Assembly (NCBI GenBank): GCA_049890035.1
Contig: JBMHCG010000052.1
Span: 95,090-159,089, forward strand
Source of the DNA: UBA11891 sp049890035
GTDB lineage: Bacteria; Bacteroidota; Bacteroidia; Flavobacteriales; Flavobacteriaceae
Direction: 5' to 3'
Length of the DNA stretch: 64,000 nucleotides
In this document: one piece after another, positions 43,241-52,203 of the stretch
Numbering within the stretch: position 1 is the first letter of the stretch
How the letters are laid out: the number at the start of each line of letters is the position of its first letter
Made by a program: the position numbers and the translations under genes
The notes under the pieces: generated by a model
Database searches by the model: none
What the model was told of the DNA's origin: nothing
What the model saw: only the letters and a program-made list of their open reading frames with translations

Positions 43241-44307
43241 AAGTTTTGAAATAATTCTTTATACTGGATTGCTATCTTTTGTGCATCAAATCTATGATAG
43301 ATATCCTTAACAATCTTATTTTTTTCCCATTTCTGTTGGATAGACTTAAGTATTTGATTTCTGTAATCTTCTTTTGTATGGGCAAAAAAACCATTGAAGC
43401 CTGACACAATAATTTCATTTTGTCCTCCTGGTGCTTGAAATGCTATGACGGGTACACCAAAAGAAAGTGCCTCTATGACAGCATTGGGGAAGCCTTCAAA
43501 ATAAGAACCCAATAAATAAAATGTGTTCGGACTTTTTATACTTTTATGAGTGAAAGGCACTTCTCCTTTAAAATCAACTTTTGTTTGTAATTTCAATTTC
43601 ACAGCAAGTTTTTCAAGATTGTTTTTTTGATTTCCTTTCCCATAAATCTCATAAACAAAATCAGCGTCAAAGTTCTGTAGGGATTCAAGAATACGCTTGT
43701 GACCTTTAATGCAAGTCAGACTTCCTACAGTTATGAAACGCACTTTTGAATCTGCATAAGTCATTTTATTCATCTCCACAATAGGGGTAATAACTGGGTT
43801 ATTGATTATTTGATGTGGAACTTTGACTTTAGGAAAGATCGCTTCAAAATCTTCTTTCATATCCTTAGATTGATAGACTAAAAAGTCAATTTTTTTTAAT
43901 AGTAAGTTCTTAAATCTCTTCAGTATAACATTGGTATTTGAACTTTTTTCACTTTTACTAACTATGCTCGAAATTCTCGCTACACACTTAATTTTTGGAA
44001 ACCAAACTTTATAAAATCCGAGAAATAGGTTAATATGTACAACAGAAGAGAATAAAATGTCAGCATTCGTCTTTCGTAACGATTTGTAGAGAGCGATTAT
44101 TCCATTTCTGAACTTTTTTTTGTTTAGATAAATAATTTCTGTGGCGTGTAGGGTGTTATTTTTATTCTGAATCCCTCCAATCACAATAAGCTGTGTATTA
44201 AAGCCCAATTCTTTCATTCTCTTCAATAAAAACATGATGATTTTTTCACTGCCACCAGTTTCCAAACTAGGCGTTATAAACACTATTTTTTTATTCAGAC
44301 GCCTCAT
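43237..44307 (-). CDS. Glycosyltransferase family 4
   Basis: A 356 aa GT-B protein beginning VFITPSLETGGSEKIIMFLL, with VGSLTCIKGHKRIL in the second domain and the acidic motif EGFPNAVIE. It overlaps the second asnB-like gene by 17 bases upstream and the methyltransferase by four bases downstream. The base composition is noticeably AT-richer than the glycosyltransferase genes at 36 to 40 kb, which hints at a different origin. Confidence 0.87.
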   Translation of the reverse strand: MRRLNKKIVFITPSLETGGSEKIIMFLLKRMKELGFNTQLIVIGGIQNKNNTLHATEIIYLNKKKFRNGIIALYKSLRKTNADILFSSVVHINLFLGFYKVWFPKIKCVARISSIVSKSEKSSNTNVILKRFKNLLLKKIDFLVYQSKDMKEDFEAIFPKVKVPHQIINNPVITPIVEMNKMTYADSKVRFITVGSLTCIKGHKRILESLQNFDADFVYEIYGKGNQKNNLEKLAVKLKLQTKVDFKGEVPFTHKSIKSPNTFYLLGSYFEGFPNAVIEALSFGVPVIAFQAPGGQNEIIVSGFNGFFAHTKEDYRNQILKSIQQKWEKNKIVKDIYHRFDAQKIAIQYKELFQNL

Positions 44308-46102
44308 TTGTTTCTAACCACTTGAAAAGAATGTATACACGCCAAAGGTACGCTGAGTAGTCTTCTTTTCCTTCAACATGAGCCTTAAACATACTTTTAA
44401 TCTTATCCTTATTTAATATTTCTAACTCTTCTAAATGGTGCGAATTTATAACGTTTTTAAACTCTTCAAATAAATCATTTCTAATCCAACTTTGTATTGG
44501 GATTCCAAATCCCATTTTAGGGGTATTAAATACTTTTTCGGGTATGTATTCACTAAGAATATCCCTAACTATTCTTTTTCTTATTGAATTTTTATAGCGA
44601 AAATGTACTGGCAAGGTTCTAGCAAATTCCACTATGCGATAATCTAAAAAAGGGCTTCTAACTTCAACGCTAAATGCCATACTTGCACGATCAACCTTTA
44701 CATTAGAGTCGTTTTCTAACCAAAGTTTTATGTTTAAATCTGCGGTTTTTTGAATCACATGCTTTGCGGTTTTTTTATAATCTCTATAGCGATCCAACCA
44801 TTTATCGTCTTTTTTTAATAAGATGGAATCAAATCCTATAAAAATTGATTCAATAAAGGTATTTATGGTTTGATAAAGGAATATGTTTTTAATACTCCTC
44901 CCTTTTTTTCCAAGCAATCTAAAAGGTAAAATTGAAGAAAATGCCTTTCTTAGCCAGTAGGGTATTTTAAAAAAAATACGTGCCTTGTTCACCCATTGAA
45001 AGTGGTTGTACCCAAGGAAACTTTCATCACCACCATCTCCTGAAAGAGCAACGGTTGCCATAGGCTTTGTTGTTTTATTCAACAACAAAGATGGAATGGC
45101 TGAAGAGTCGGCGAAGGGTTCGTCATAAACCTTAAAAAAAGTAGGTAAAAGGTTGATTAGATCTTTGGCTTTACAGAGGGTTTCTGTATGATCGGTGTTT
45201 AGAATTTCAGAAAACTTTTTTGCTAGTTTGCTTTCATCAAATTTTGGATCTTCAAAACCTATAGTAAATGTTTTAATTTTCTCATTACTCACTTTACTTG
45301 CAATGGCTGTAACTAAAGCAGAATCGATACCGCCAGACAGAAATGAACCATACGGAACATCGGACTGCATCCTTATTTTTACCGCATCCTTCATTAAATC
45401 GTGAAGCTGTTCTTTGGCTTGTTTGTATGTGAATTTTTGAATCTTAACTTTATCTAAATCCCAATATTTTTTTAGTGTTTTTTTGTTTTTTTTTAAATCA
45501 AATTCTAATGTATGGCCCGGTGGAAGTTTAAAAATATTTTCATAAATACTAAAGGGGCTGGGTATATATCCTGTTTGGAGGTAAATCGCTATCGCTTGTT
45601 GTGATATCATCCCTTTTTTTGAAAAAGGGGCCAGCTGACTACAAATTTCAAATTTTCCGTCATTCCAACTATAATAAAAGGGTTTGACTCCTAGGCGATC
45701 TCTTGCTGAAAAAACCAGCTCTTTTTTTATATCATATATGGAAAAGGCAAACATTCCATTTATTAGTTGAAGCATCTTATCACCCCAGGCGTGATACGCT
45801 TTTAGAAGCACCTCAGTATCACTAGTGGTTGTAAAAGAGTAATTCTCTTCGGTTTCGAGTTTGGCTTTTACCGCATTGTAATTGTAGATTTCTCCATTGA
45901 AAACGATCACCAAATTTTCAAAACGCATTGGTTGATTGGAGCGTGAGTCTAAATCCAAGATGGCGAGTCTATTATGGCCTAAAGTAAGATTGCTGAGCCG
46001 AAGTGAAGATTGATTGTCTGGGCCTCTAAATTCAATTCTATTAAGATTTTTTTGAATTTCTTTTTCTGAAATAGAAAAATTAGTTGCGTAAATCCCACAC
46101 AT
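44291..46102 (-). CDS. Asparagine-synthase-like amidotransferase (copy 2)
   Basis: A 603 aa protein with the same two domains as the other copies: Cys2 (MCGIYATNFS), FRGPDNQSS, NGEIYNY, then PP-loop SGGIDSA and SGDGGDESFLGY. The glutaminase loop reads FRGPDN instead of HRGPDD, a small departure shared with no other copy here. It begins directly at the stop of the WbpI-like epimerase gene (one shared base) and overlaps the next glycosyltransferase. It is predicted to amidate a uronic acid made by the neighbouring enzymes. Confidence 0.88.
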   Translation of the reverse strand: MCGIYATNFSISEKEIQKNLNRIEFRGPDNQSSLRLSNLTLGHNRLAILDLDSRSNQPMRFENLVIVFNGEIYNYNAVKAKLETEENYSFTTTSDTEVLLKAYHAWGDKMLQLINGMFAFSIYDIKKELVFSARDRLGVKPFYYSWNDGKFEICSQLAPFSKKGMISQQAIAIYLQTGYIPSPFSIYENIFKLPPGHTLEFDLKKNKKTLKKYWDLDKVKIQKFTYKQAKEQLHDLMKDAVKIRMQSDVPYGSFLSGGIDSALVTAIASKVSNEKIKTFTIGFEDPKFDESKLAKKFSEILNTDHTETLCKAKDLINLLPTFFKVYDEPFADSSAIPSLLLNKTTKPMATVALSGDGGDESFLGYNHFQWVNKARIFFKIPYWLRKAFSSILPFRLLGKKGRSIKNIFLYQTINTFIESIFIGFDSILLKKDDKWLDRYRDYKKTAKHVIQKTADLNIKLWLENDSNVKVDRASMAFSVEVRSPFLDYRIVEFARTLPVHFRYKNSIRKRIVRDILSEYIPEKVFNTPKMGFGIPIQSWIRNDLFEEFKNVINSHHLEELEILNKDKIKSMFKAHVEGKEDYSAYLWRVYILFKWLETNEASE

Positions 46103-47163
46103 TAGAAATTGGTTAAATATTTAATTATTTTTTTTGATGTTTCACCATTCCCATAAAGTAATTTTTCAAAACCCGAATCGTCTAGCCAAGATAAATCTGA
46201 AGCATCAATTATTTTTTGATCGTCATCACCAACCAATAGGTTAACCGAATTGTCAACTAATTCCTTCCACTCTGTTTCATTTCTTAAGGTAATACATGGT
46301 TTTTTAAAGAAATAAGCCTCTTTTTGTAAACCACCGCTATCGGTCAAAACAAATTCACTCTTTTCCAATAACCAATTCATTTCTAAATAGCTGACGGGTT
46401 CAATAAAATCTATATTATGGTAACCTAAATGAAACTCTTCCATTTTTGTTTTTGTCCTAGGATGAAGGGGAATAACGACATCTTTAGATTGCCCTAAAAC
46501 ATCCAATCCTCTCAATATTTTCTGAAGCTTATCTTTATTATTTGTGTTTTCGGCTCTGTGAAGTGTAGCTAATACAAAAGAATTGGTTGAGACGCTTGGT
46601 GGTCTTTTTTTGAGTTTTGAATAAAATAGAGATCCTTCGTACATAATATCACCCACGAGAACTACCTGTGCATCATAATTATTAAACCCTTCTTTTTTTA
46701 GATTATCTACAGCGACTTGAGTAGGACAAAAAAGTAGGTTACTTACACGATCAGCCAAGATGCGGTTTATTTCTTCCGGCATTTGTAAATTAAAGCTCCT
46801 CAGCCCGGCTTCTATATGAGCAATTTTAATATTGAGTTTACTAGCAGCTATAGCTCCTGCTAATGTAGAATTTGTATCGCCATACAAAATAATCCAATCT
46901 GGCTTTTCTTGAAAAAGTATAGGCTCAATCTTCTCAATCATTTTACCTGTCATTGCACCATGCGTCAAACCTCCTACATTTAAATTGTATTTTGGTTTAG
47001 GAATTTTCAATTCCTTAAAGAAAATGTCAGACATTTTATTATCGTAATGTTGGCCAGTATGAACCAAAACCTCTTCGATACCTGGGGTTTTTTGAATATA
47101 CCTGCTCAGTGTACCCGCTTTGATAAACTGGGGTCTTGCACCGATAATTGTAACTAATTTCAC
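46102..47163 (-). CDS. UDP-GlcNAc3NAcA 2-epimerase (WbpI/WlbD type)
   Basis: A 353 aa non-hydrolysing 2-epimerase. It reads IIGARPQFIKA and LQMPEEINRILADR where WecB proteins have GTRPE and PEEGNR, and HIEAGLRSF, LHRAENT and TDSGG are intact. This variant pattern is that of WbpI/WlbD, which convert UDP-GlcNAc3NAcA to the manno form. WlbA, WlbB and a DegT aminotransferase homologue lie in the same locus and would make its substrate. It starts eight bases after the WbmF-like gene. Confidence 0.85.
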   Translation of the reverse strand: MKLVTIIGARPQFIKAGTLSRYIQKTPGIEEVLVHTGQHYDNKMSDIFFKELKIPKPKYNLNVGGLTHGAMTGKMIEKIEPILFQEKPDWIILYGDTNSTLAGAIAASKLNIKIAHIEAGLRSFNLQMPEEINRILADRVSNLLFCPTQVAVDNLKKEGFNNYDAQVVLVGDIMYEGSLFYSKLKKRPPSVSTNSFVLATLHRAENTNNKDKLQKILRGLDVLGQSKDVVIPLHPRTKTKMEEFHLGYHNIDFIEPVSYLEMNWLLEKSEFVLTDSGGLQKEAYFFKKPCITLRNETEWKELVDNSVNLLVGDDDQKIIDASDLSWLDDSGFEKLLYGNGETSKKIIKYLTNF

Positions 47164-47170
47164 GTCTGAA

Positions 47171-48205
47171 TTAGATTAAATAGTAATTGTGTTTTTGAAT
47201 ACATTGTTCAATAAATTTTTTGTTAGTCAAAGTCCATTCAATTGTTTTTTGCAAACCTTTAGCCAAGTCGATATTTGACGTGAATCCTAGTTTCACTCTA
47301 GATTTAGTTGGATCACCAAATCTGTTACCGGAATTATCCCAATCTCTTTTTGGCATTAAATTAATAGGAGATTTACTATCGGTAAGAGAGATAATGGTTT
47401 CTGCCAATTGTTTAATGGTTGTTTCTACTCCAGAAGCTAAATTGTATGCTTCACCGTCATCACCCATAGTCGCGCAGGCTACTAAACCTCTTACCACATC
47501 TTCAACAAACAAAAAATCGCGAGAAGCGGCCCCCTCCGCATAGAGAGTGATCTCCTCATTGTGAAGTGTTTTCCAAATAAAAGTTGGGGTTACGTTTCTA
47601 AACACCGTATGAACCGTACCACGCCAAACTCCAGCTCCTAAAATTTCCCTGGGGCCATAAATATTTTGAAACCTTGCCTTGACAAAGGGCATTTTTTCCT
47701 GCTGAAAATAAAAATTACCATACATCTCACCAACTAACTTAGAGATGGAATAGGGGCTGTCATGGAAAAGAGAAACCGGAGCATCTTCACTTGTAGGTCC
47801 AACAACACCATACTTTTTTTCCGCAACGGCACAACCAGCAGCAGCATAGACAACTTTTTCTAATTTATTGAACTTACTGATTTTATTAAATAATTTTAAA
47901 CTGGTTAGGTTGTTATTTTTATGATCTTCAATTGGATTGGCTATAGATGATTGATTCCCATGGAAACAGGACAAGTGGAATACATAATTTAAATCCTCAG
48001 GGAGCTGGTCTAATATAGAGTCCTCAGCTATGGATCCATAAATGAAAGTGACATTTTTCACTTTAGGAACGTTTATCATTTCTGCTGAAATAAGATTATC
48101 AACTATGATGATTTCTTTTATATCAAAATTGGCTAATAAATAATGTGAGAGGTTTGACCCTACAAATCCAGCACCACCCGTAATAAGTACTTTTGAATTA
48201 TTCAT
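47171..48205 (-). CDS. SDR sugar-nucleotide enzyme, WbmF-like
   Basis: A 344 aa extended SDR with ITGGAGFVGSN and catalytic YSISK. Long stretches recall Bordetella WbmF, an O-antigen enzyme: FHGNQSSIANPIEDHKNN, AAAGCAVAEKK, ARFQNIYGPREILGAG and KRDWDNSGNRFG. WbmF-G-H are thought to set the configuration of 2,3-diacetamido-2,3-dideoxyhexuronic acid derivatives; exact reactions are not settled. It is the third of three adjacent wbmH-G-F-like genes and overlaps the previous one by eight bases. Recognition is from memory of the family and needs an alignment. Confidence 0.82.
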   Translation of the reverse strand: MNNSKVLITGGAGFVGSNLSHYLLANFDIKEIIIVDNLISAEMINVPKVKNVTFIYGSIAEDSILDQLPEDLNYVFHLSCFHGNQSSIANPIEDHKNNNLTSLKLFNKISKFNKLEKVVYAAAGCAVAEKKYGVVGPTSEDAPVSLFHDSPYSISKLVGEMYGNFYFQQEKMPFVKARFQNIYGPREILGAGVWRGTVHTVFRNVTPTFIWKTLHNEEITLYAEGAASRDFLFVEDVVRGLVACATMGDDGEAYNLASGVETTIKQLAETIISLTDSKSPINLMPKRDWDNSGNRFGDPTKSRVKLGFTSNIDLAKGLQKTIEWTLTNKKFIEQCIQKHNYYLI

Positions 48206-49121
48206 TTTTTAAATGAGAATAAATTTGTTCTATTGGTTTTTTGTCATAGTTGGCCAATTGTTTTGCAATAATCGCTTTTAAATTGACTTTTGGTTGCCAG
48301 TCAAAGTAAGTCATGGTCTCGGAGGGATCCAGTGTTGTATTGAAGACATCATCGTCTCCAATAGGTTTGATGGGTGCGAATGTATCTTCTTTGGAAAGAT
48401 AAACTTTTATAAGATCAAATATTTCTTTGATATGGGTGGATTCCCCTGTAGAAACATTAAAAATACCTGAACCTTCCTTGTCTAGTAATACCTTTTTTAA
48501 TAAAGAATAAAAATCATCAAAATCAAGAAAATCTCTGTAAGCATCAGATATAAAACAATCTTTCCCAGCTTTTAATCGATTGTAAAAGGTAGGTATGGGC
48601 CCGATTGCAAGATTTTCTGAACAGATATTAGCCAATCGAAGTGAAACAACTTTAGTCGGTGCATTCAACAAGTAGTATTCTCCAAAATACTTTGAAATCC
48701 CATAACTCGTAAAGGGTTTACAATTACTGTCAACTGGAATGGGAACTGTAGTTGGACGTCCATAACACAAGGCTGTTTGAAAATTTATTATTTTTTGGAC
48801 ATTATACTTCTGAGCCAACCGACTTAAAATAATAGACCCTGTTACATTGACTTGTGCATCTTTTTCAAAATCGTCTGGATCTTTGTAAGAGGCCGCTGAA
48901 TGAATAATCTGTGTGGGAGCAAATTCATGGAAAATTTTTTCTAAAAGAGGGGTATTCAGAATGCTTCCTTCAATAATTTTTTCTTCTGGGATTCCTTTAA
49001 TGTTGTCAACAGAACCTGTTTCAAAATTATCTATTAATCGGTATGGGATCTTTTCAATTTCAAATTGTTTCACAATATTGGATCCTAATGTCCCAGCTCC
49101 ACCAGTAATTAATATTCTCAT
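48198..49121 (-). CDS. SDR sugar-nucleotide enzyme, WbmG-like
   Basis: A 307 aa extended SDR: ILITGGAGTLGSN, then HSAASYKDPDDFEKD, FQTALCYGRPTTVPIPVDS, catalytic YGISK and LRLANICSENLAIGPIPTFY. This pattern is that of Bordetella WbmG. The usual SSS of epimerases is replaced by QTA in FQTALCYG, an unusual active site shared with WbmG and WbmH. It starts two bases after the wbmH-like stop and overlaps the wbmF-like gene by eight bases. It is a likely epimerase or lyase-type isomerase of a uronic-acid sugar nucleotide. Confidence 0.82.
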   Translation of the reverse strand: MRILITGGAGTLGSNIVKQFEIEKIPYRLIDNFETGSVDNIKGIPEEKIIEGSILNTPLLEKIFHEFAPTQIIHSAASYKDPDDFEKDAQVNVTGSIILSRLAQKYNVQKIINFQTALCYGRPTTVPIPVDSNCKPFTSYGISKYFGEYYLLNAPTKVVSLRLANICSENLAIGPIPTFYNRLKAGKDCFISDAYRDFLDFDDFYSLLKKVLLDKEGSGIFNVSTGESTHIKEIFDLIKVYLSKEDTFAPIKPIGDDDVFNTTLDPSETMTYFDWQPKVNLKAIIAKQLANYDKKPIEQIYSHLKNE

Positions 49122-49123
49122 AT

Positions 49124-50056
49124 TTATTCATCGACATTTAGGTGTGTATACTCTCCTAATGTACCGTATAATTTAAAATATTCTATAGCTTGCCTAACTG
49201 TTTCTTCAATTGGTGTAAATTCTATTTTACCAAAATCTTGTACCATCCGAGAAGGATCTAATAAAATTGAAAAAACATCATCTTCTCCCAATGGCCGGAT
49301 ATCTGGTTTAGGATATTCTTCAATATCCATAGCTTTTACTACGGCGTTGTAAAGTTCCATAATCGAAACGTCTGAGCCCGAAGAAAAATGATATGCGCCT
49401 TTACCGATACCGTCACAAGCCATCAAAACTACCTTTGCTAAGTCTTTTACAAAGACAAAATCCCTTCGTGATTCGGTAACAAAACATTGTTTCCCATCTT
49501 TTAATCGTTGATAGAAAATGGGTAGTGGACCTGCCACATTTCTGGGTCCAACAACATTTGCCAAACGGAAGGTAACATAATCGATTCCCGAAAGCTCTAA
49601 AAAGAGTTCATTGGTAGTTTTCGTGATTGCGTAACTACTCCCTGATGGTACCCGTGGATGGTTAAGTGTAATAGGTTGTTCAAGAGGCTTTTGACCATAA
49701 CAAAGTGCTGTTTGAAAGTAAATGAATCGGTTCACATTGTTTGCTTTTGCTGCCTCTATAATATTCGCACCGCCAACACAATTGGTCAGCGTATCATTGT
49801 ACCAATCATCTGGACTTTTATAAGAGGCCGCTGTATGAACTACCACATCAGGACGAGTACTTTCCATTATCGAGAAAACCTTCTCTCTATCTGAAATAGT
49901 TTCTAAATGAATCAAGAGATTTTTTTGAGGATGCAGGTGTTCTTTTCTCCCTGTTTCAAGATTATCCACAACAACGACTTCATCTCCTCTTTGCAACAAT
50001 AGTTCACAAATATGGGACCCTATTTGACCCAACCCCCCTGTAACTAAAACTTTCAT
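49124..50056 (-). CDS. SDR sugar-nucleotide enzyme, WbmH-like
   Basis: A 310 aa extended SDR: VTGGLGQIGSHI, HTAASYKSPDDWYNDTLTN, FQTALCYGQKPLEQPI, catalytic YAITK, FRLANVVGPRNVAGPLPIFY and the ending TLGEYTHL. These agree closely with Bordetella WbmH. It is paralogous to the gene after it (wbmG-like), sharing the QTALCYG active-site segment. It starts seven bases before the end of a spacer to a CgeB-like glycosyltransferase. Function follows the Bordetella model and is otherwise inferred. Confidence 0.84.
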   Translation of the reverse strand: MKVLVTGGLGQIGSHICELLLQRGDEVVVVDNLETGRKEHLHPQKNLLIHLETISDREKVFSIMESTRPDVVVHTAASYKSPDDWYNDTLTNCVGGANIIEAAKANNVNRFIYFQTALCYGQKPLEQPITLNHPRVPSGSSYAITKTTNELFLELSGIDYVTFRLANVVGPRNVAGPLPIFYQRLKDGKQCFVTESRRDFVFVKDLAKVVLMACDGIGKGAYHFSSGSDVSIMELYNAVVKAMDIEEYPKPDIRPLGEDDVFSILLDPSRMVQDFGKIEFTPIEETVRQAIEYFKLYGTLGEYTHLNVDE

Positions 50057-50062
50057 TCTGAC

Positions 50063-51211
50063 TTAAATTAATTTATCTATTATTTGTTCTACTCTTTTTG
50101 TATACGTATGATTTGAAAGTATCTTTTCATATGCATGATTGACTATAGTATTCCTAAAGTCGTTATCTTGGAATTTCTCAAGTGCTTCATCTAGATTCGA
50201 GAAATCTTTTTTAACCCTGATATAATCTTTATCTGGTTCTAATATTTTGTTGTACTCACCTTCAAGTAAAATTTGACACGTTTTTGTACCGATTGATTCG
50301 AAATGTCTTGATGAAATGACTTTCCCGGACAGGTAATTTTGATGTGTGAAAATTTCATGCTTTAATTTTTCAATTGTTACATCACTATGATTTTCACAAA
50401 ATACTTTTGCATTATTTAACGAAGTGCCTCTTTCATCTAGAAAATAGGATCCCGCTTCAGCTCCTGCAATCCCTACGTACTGATTTAATTTGTTTGACCA
50501 CTGTTCACGTGTCAATTTTCCTTTATCGCCTATTTTTATTTCATTCCTTAAATTAAATTTTTTTTCCTTTCGCATCAATAACTCTAGAAAATCATTTCTT
50601 TCAGAATCACCAATAAATAATGGATATTTTGCTCCTCTAAAACCTATATCAATCGATCTTTTTCTTCCTTTATCGAAGTAAATCTTTTCGTTCAATCCGT
50701 GCGGTGTTTGTATAATGGTAGCTCTTGCTTTTTCGTAAAATTTGTTCGCAACGTGGTGTGGAAATTGTGTCCCTATGAAATCTGTTTCAGTATTATTTAT
50801 AAAATCTATTTTTTTATCCAATTCGAGGTATTCGTTGGCGACAAATAAAAATAGCTTCCCATTTCTATCACATAAGTAATTTTCTATTTCAATGAGATCA
50901 CTGAAGTTGTCTCCTGTCGCAGAGTGTAAAATAAAAATTACGTCAAATCCTTTGGTGATAACTTTTTTAAAATCACTACCACTATGTAAATCAAAAAAGG
51001 TGGTTTTTAATCTTCTGTTTCTTAAAAATGCATCCTTCCAATCATTGACATAACCCATTTTATTATATGGATTTAAAATGGAATTATTGATCAAAAATGA
51101 TGAACTGTTTTGCAAATTACCTTTATCAATAAATTGGTTTATATATTGTACATAAAAAGGTCTTTTATAACCTGATCGTGAGTATACCAACAATGCATTC
51201 AATTCATTCAT
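50063..51211 (-). CDS. CgeB-like glycosyltransferase
   Basis: A 382 aa protein with no family 4 acidic motif, but its last 90 residues (GKVISSRHFESIGTKTCQIL, then LEPDKDYIRVKKDFSNLDEAL) match the glycosyltransferase C-terminal domain found in CgeB-type proteins. The first 30 residues begin MNELNALLVYSRSGYKRPFY. The start region shares a 14-base sequence with the start of the broken rfbG remnant just upstream, so the present start codon may have been created or moved by a deletion. It is clearly AT-rich. Predicted role: transfer of a sugar in the repeat unit. Confidence 0.7.
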   Translation of the reverse strand: MNELNALLVYSRSGYKRPFYVQYINQFIDKGNLQNSSSFLINNSILNPYNKMGYVNDWKDAFLRNRRLKTTFFDLHSGSDFKKVITKGFDVIFILHSATGDNFSDLIEIENYLCDRNGKLFLFVANEYLELDKKIDFINNTETDFIGTQFPHHVANKFYEKARATIIQTPHGLNEKIYFDKGRKRSIDIGFRGAKYPLFIGDSERNDFLELLMRKEKKFNLRNEIKIGDKGKLTREQWSNKLNQYVGIAGAEAGSYFLDERGTSLNNAKVFCENHSDVTIEKLKHEIFTHQNYLSGKVISSRHFESIGTKTCQILLEGEYNKILEPDKDYIRVKKDFSNLDEALEKFQDNDFRNTIVNHAYEKILSNHTYTKRVEQIIDKLI

Positions 51212-51631
51212 AGGCTTTTATGTTAATAATGCATGTGCCCCCTATTAAGACAATATCTCCCATTGAATTCTTTGAGTATTTCTAAAGCATTAAGCGTCCC
51301 GTTGAAATTTGTCTCGAAAGTTAATTTTGGGGTCTCATAAGAATCATACACTATTGGTTGGGCTGATAGATGAAATATAAAGTATGTTTTGAATGAAATT
51401 ATCTCCTGAATTAAAAAGTCATAATCACATATATCACCAATTATAGATTGGTGACATACACTACGTCTGCGTTCATTATAAAGTGAAGGGTTAGCTTTTG
51501 GCTGCAGAGAGAGCCCTTTGGTTATTGCAGCCCTACTATCTAATAGAAATGTTAACCAAGATCCCTTATAACCTGTAGTTCCCGTAATACATATTTTTTT
51601 TCCACGGAATGCGTTTATCAATTCATTCATA
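51199..51631. repeat. 14-base direct repeat bracketing the rfbG remnant
   Basis: TCAATTCATTCATA occurs at 51,199 to 51,212 and again at 51,618 to 51,631. On the minus strand it covers the ATG of the CgeB-like gene and of the rfbG remnant, so both begin with Met-Asn-Glu-Leu. It may mark an old deletion or duplication joint. Confidence 0.7.
51223..51630 (-). pseudogene. rfbG: Truncated CDP-glucose 4,6-dehydratase (rfbG remnant)
   Basis: The 135 residues match the first third of CDP-glucose 4,6-dehydratase: ITGTTGYKGSWLTFLLDSR at the NAD site, LQPKANPSLYN, IIGDICDYDFL and FHLSAQPIVYDSYETPKLTF. A full enzyme has about 360 residues and the catalytic YxxxK is missing. Similarity fades after KEFNGR and a stop follows. 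Only 11 bases separate the stop from the next gene, so the rest was deleted. Its ATG overlaps the stop of the rfbF remnant (ATGA), showing that the two were once a coupled pair. Confidence 0.85.
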
Positions 51632-52203
51632 AAGCCCTTTCACTATCCCACATTCTATTTTGTATTGTTTTATTATTGAGAGTATCCATAGACTTTCAAA
51701 AATCGTCAGGTTTATCGCAACTTAATTTTCCTTCCTCCGAAAGCCTTGGTAACGAAAATTTTTTCCACTTAATAAATTCATCTAGCGTACTTACCATAAA
51801 TCCTCCATTTACCCAAATTCCATTGCCATAAGTGAGGAAGAACGGCTGATTATCTATGCGTTTTTTTATTCTTTTTATTCTACCCTCTGTCATTGGATCA
51901 ATTCTAGTATCAACCAATGTTATTTTCAATGGTTCTGCCTTTGACACATGGTAATCAATTTCATTGTAAGTTAAATTCACCGTATAATTTGACTTTTGAA
52001 TGTAGTAATCAGCAAAATATTCTTTGATCATAAAGCCTTTGTTCCTAACAAATGATAAGGTCATAATATCCGTGATAATAAAATATTTTCATAATATGTC
52101 AAATTATTGGCGTCCCGCCGATTCCAGCTATCGGTTTTGATTTTATTTCTGTTACCTCTAAAAGCTTTTTGCCAAGATCCTTTGCGAGGATTGCTACTTT
52201 CAT
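51627..52203 (-). pseudogene. rfbF: Broken glucose-1-phosphate cytidylyltransferase (rfbF remnant)
   Basis: Reading the minus strand from the ATG at 52,203 gives MKVAILAKDLGKKLLEVTEI, the start of RfbF with its GGLGTR signature damaged, then TGA (52,101 to 52,099) where RfbF has Trp. HIMKIFYYHGYYDLIIC continues in the same frame. A frameshift follows, and FMIKEYFADYYIQKSNYTV and LVDTRIDPMTEGRIKRI resume in another frame. About 70 residues are deleted before WVNGGFMVS. A second TGA (51,698 to 51,696) again replaces Trp, with KSMDTLNNK after it. Two nonsense codons, a frameshift and a deletion make this a clear pseudogene. Confidence 0.9.

Noticed and set aside
46102..47163. Ordinary WecB UDP-GlcNAc 2-epimerase
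   Set aside because: GARPQFIKA and MPEEINR motifs point to the WbpI/WlbD subgroup, which also fits the neighbouring wlb-type genes.
51627..52203. Two in-frame TGA codons at Trp positions of the rfbF remnant, which might suggest UGA read as tryptophan
   Set aside because: The same reading also contains a frameshift, a TAG and a large deletion, and all neighbouring intact genes use TGG for Trp, so decay explains it.
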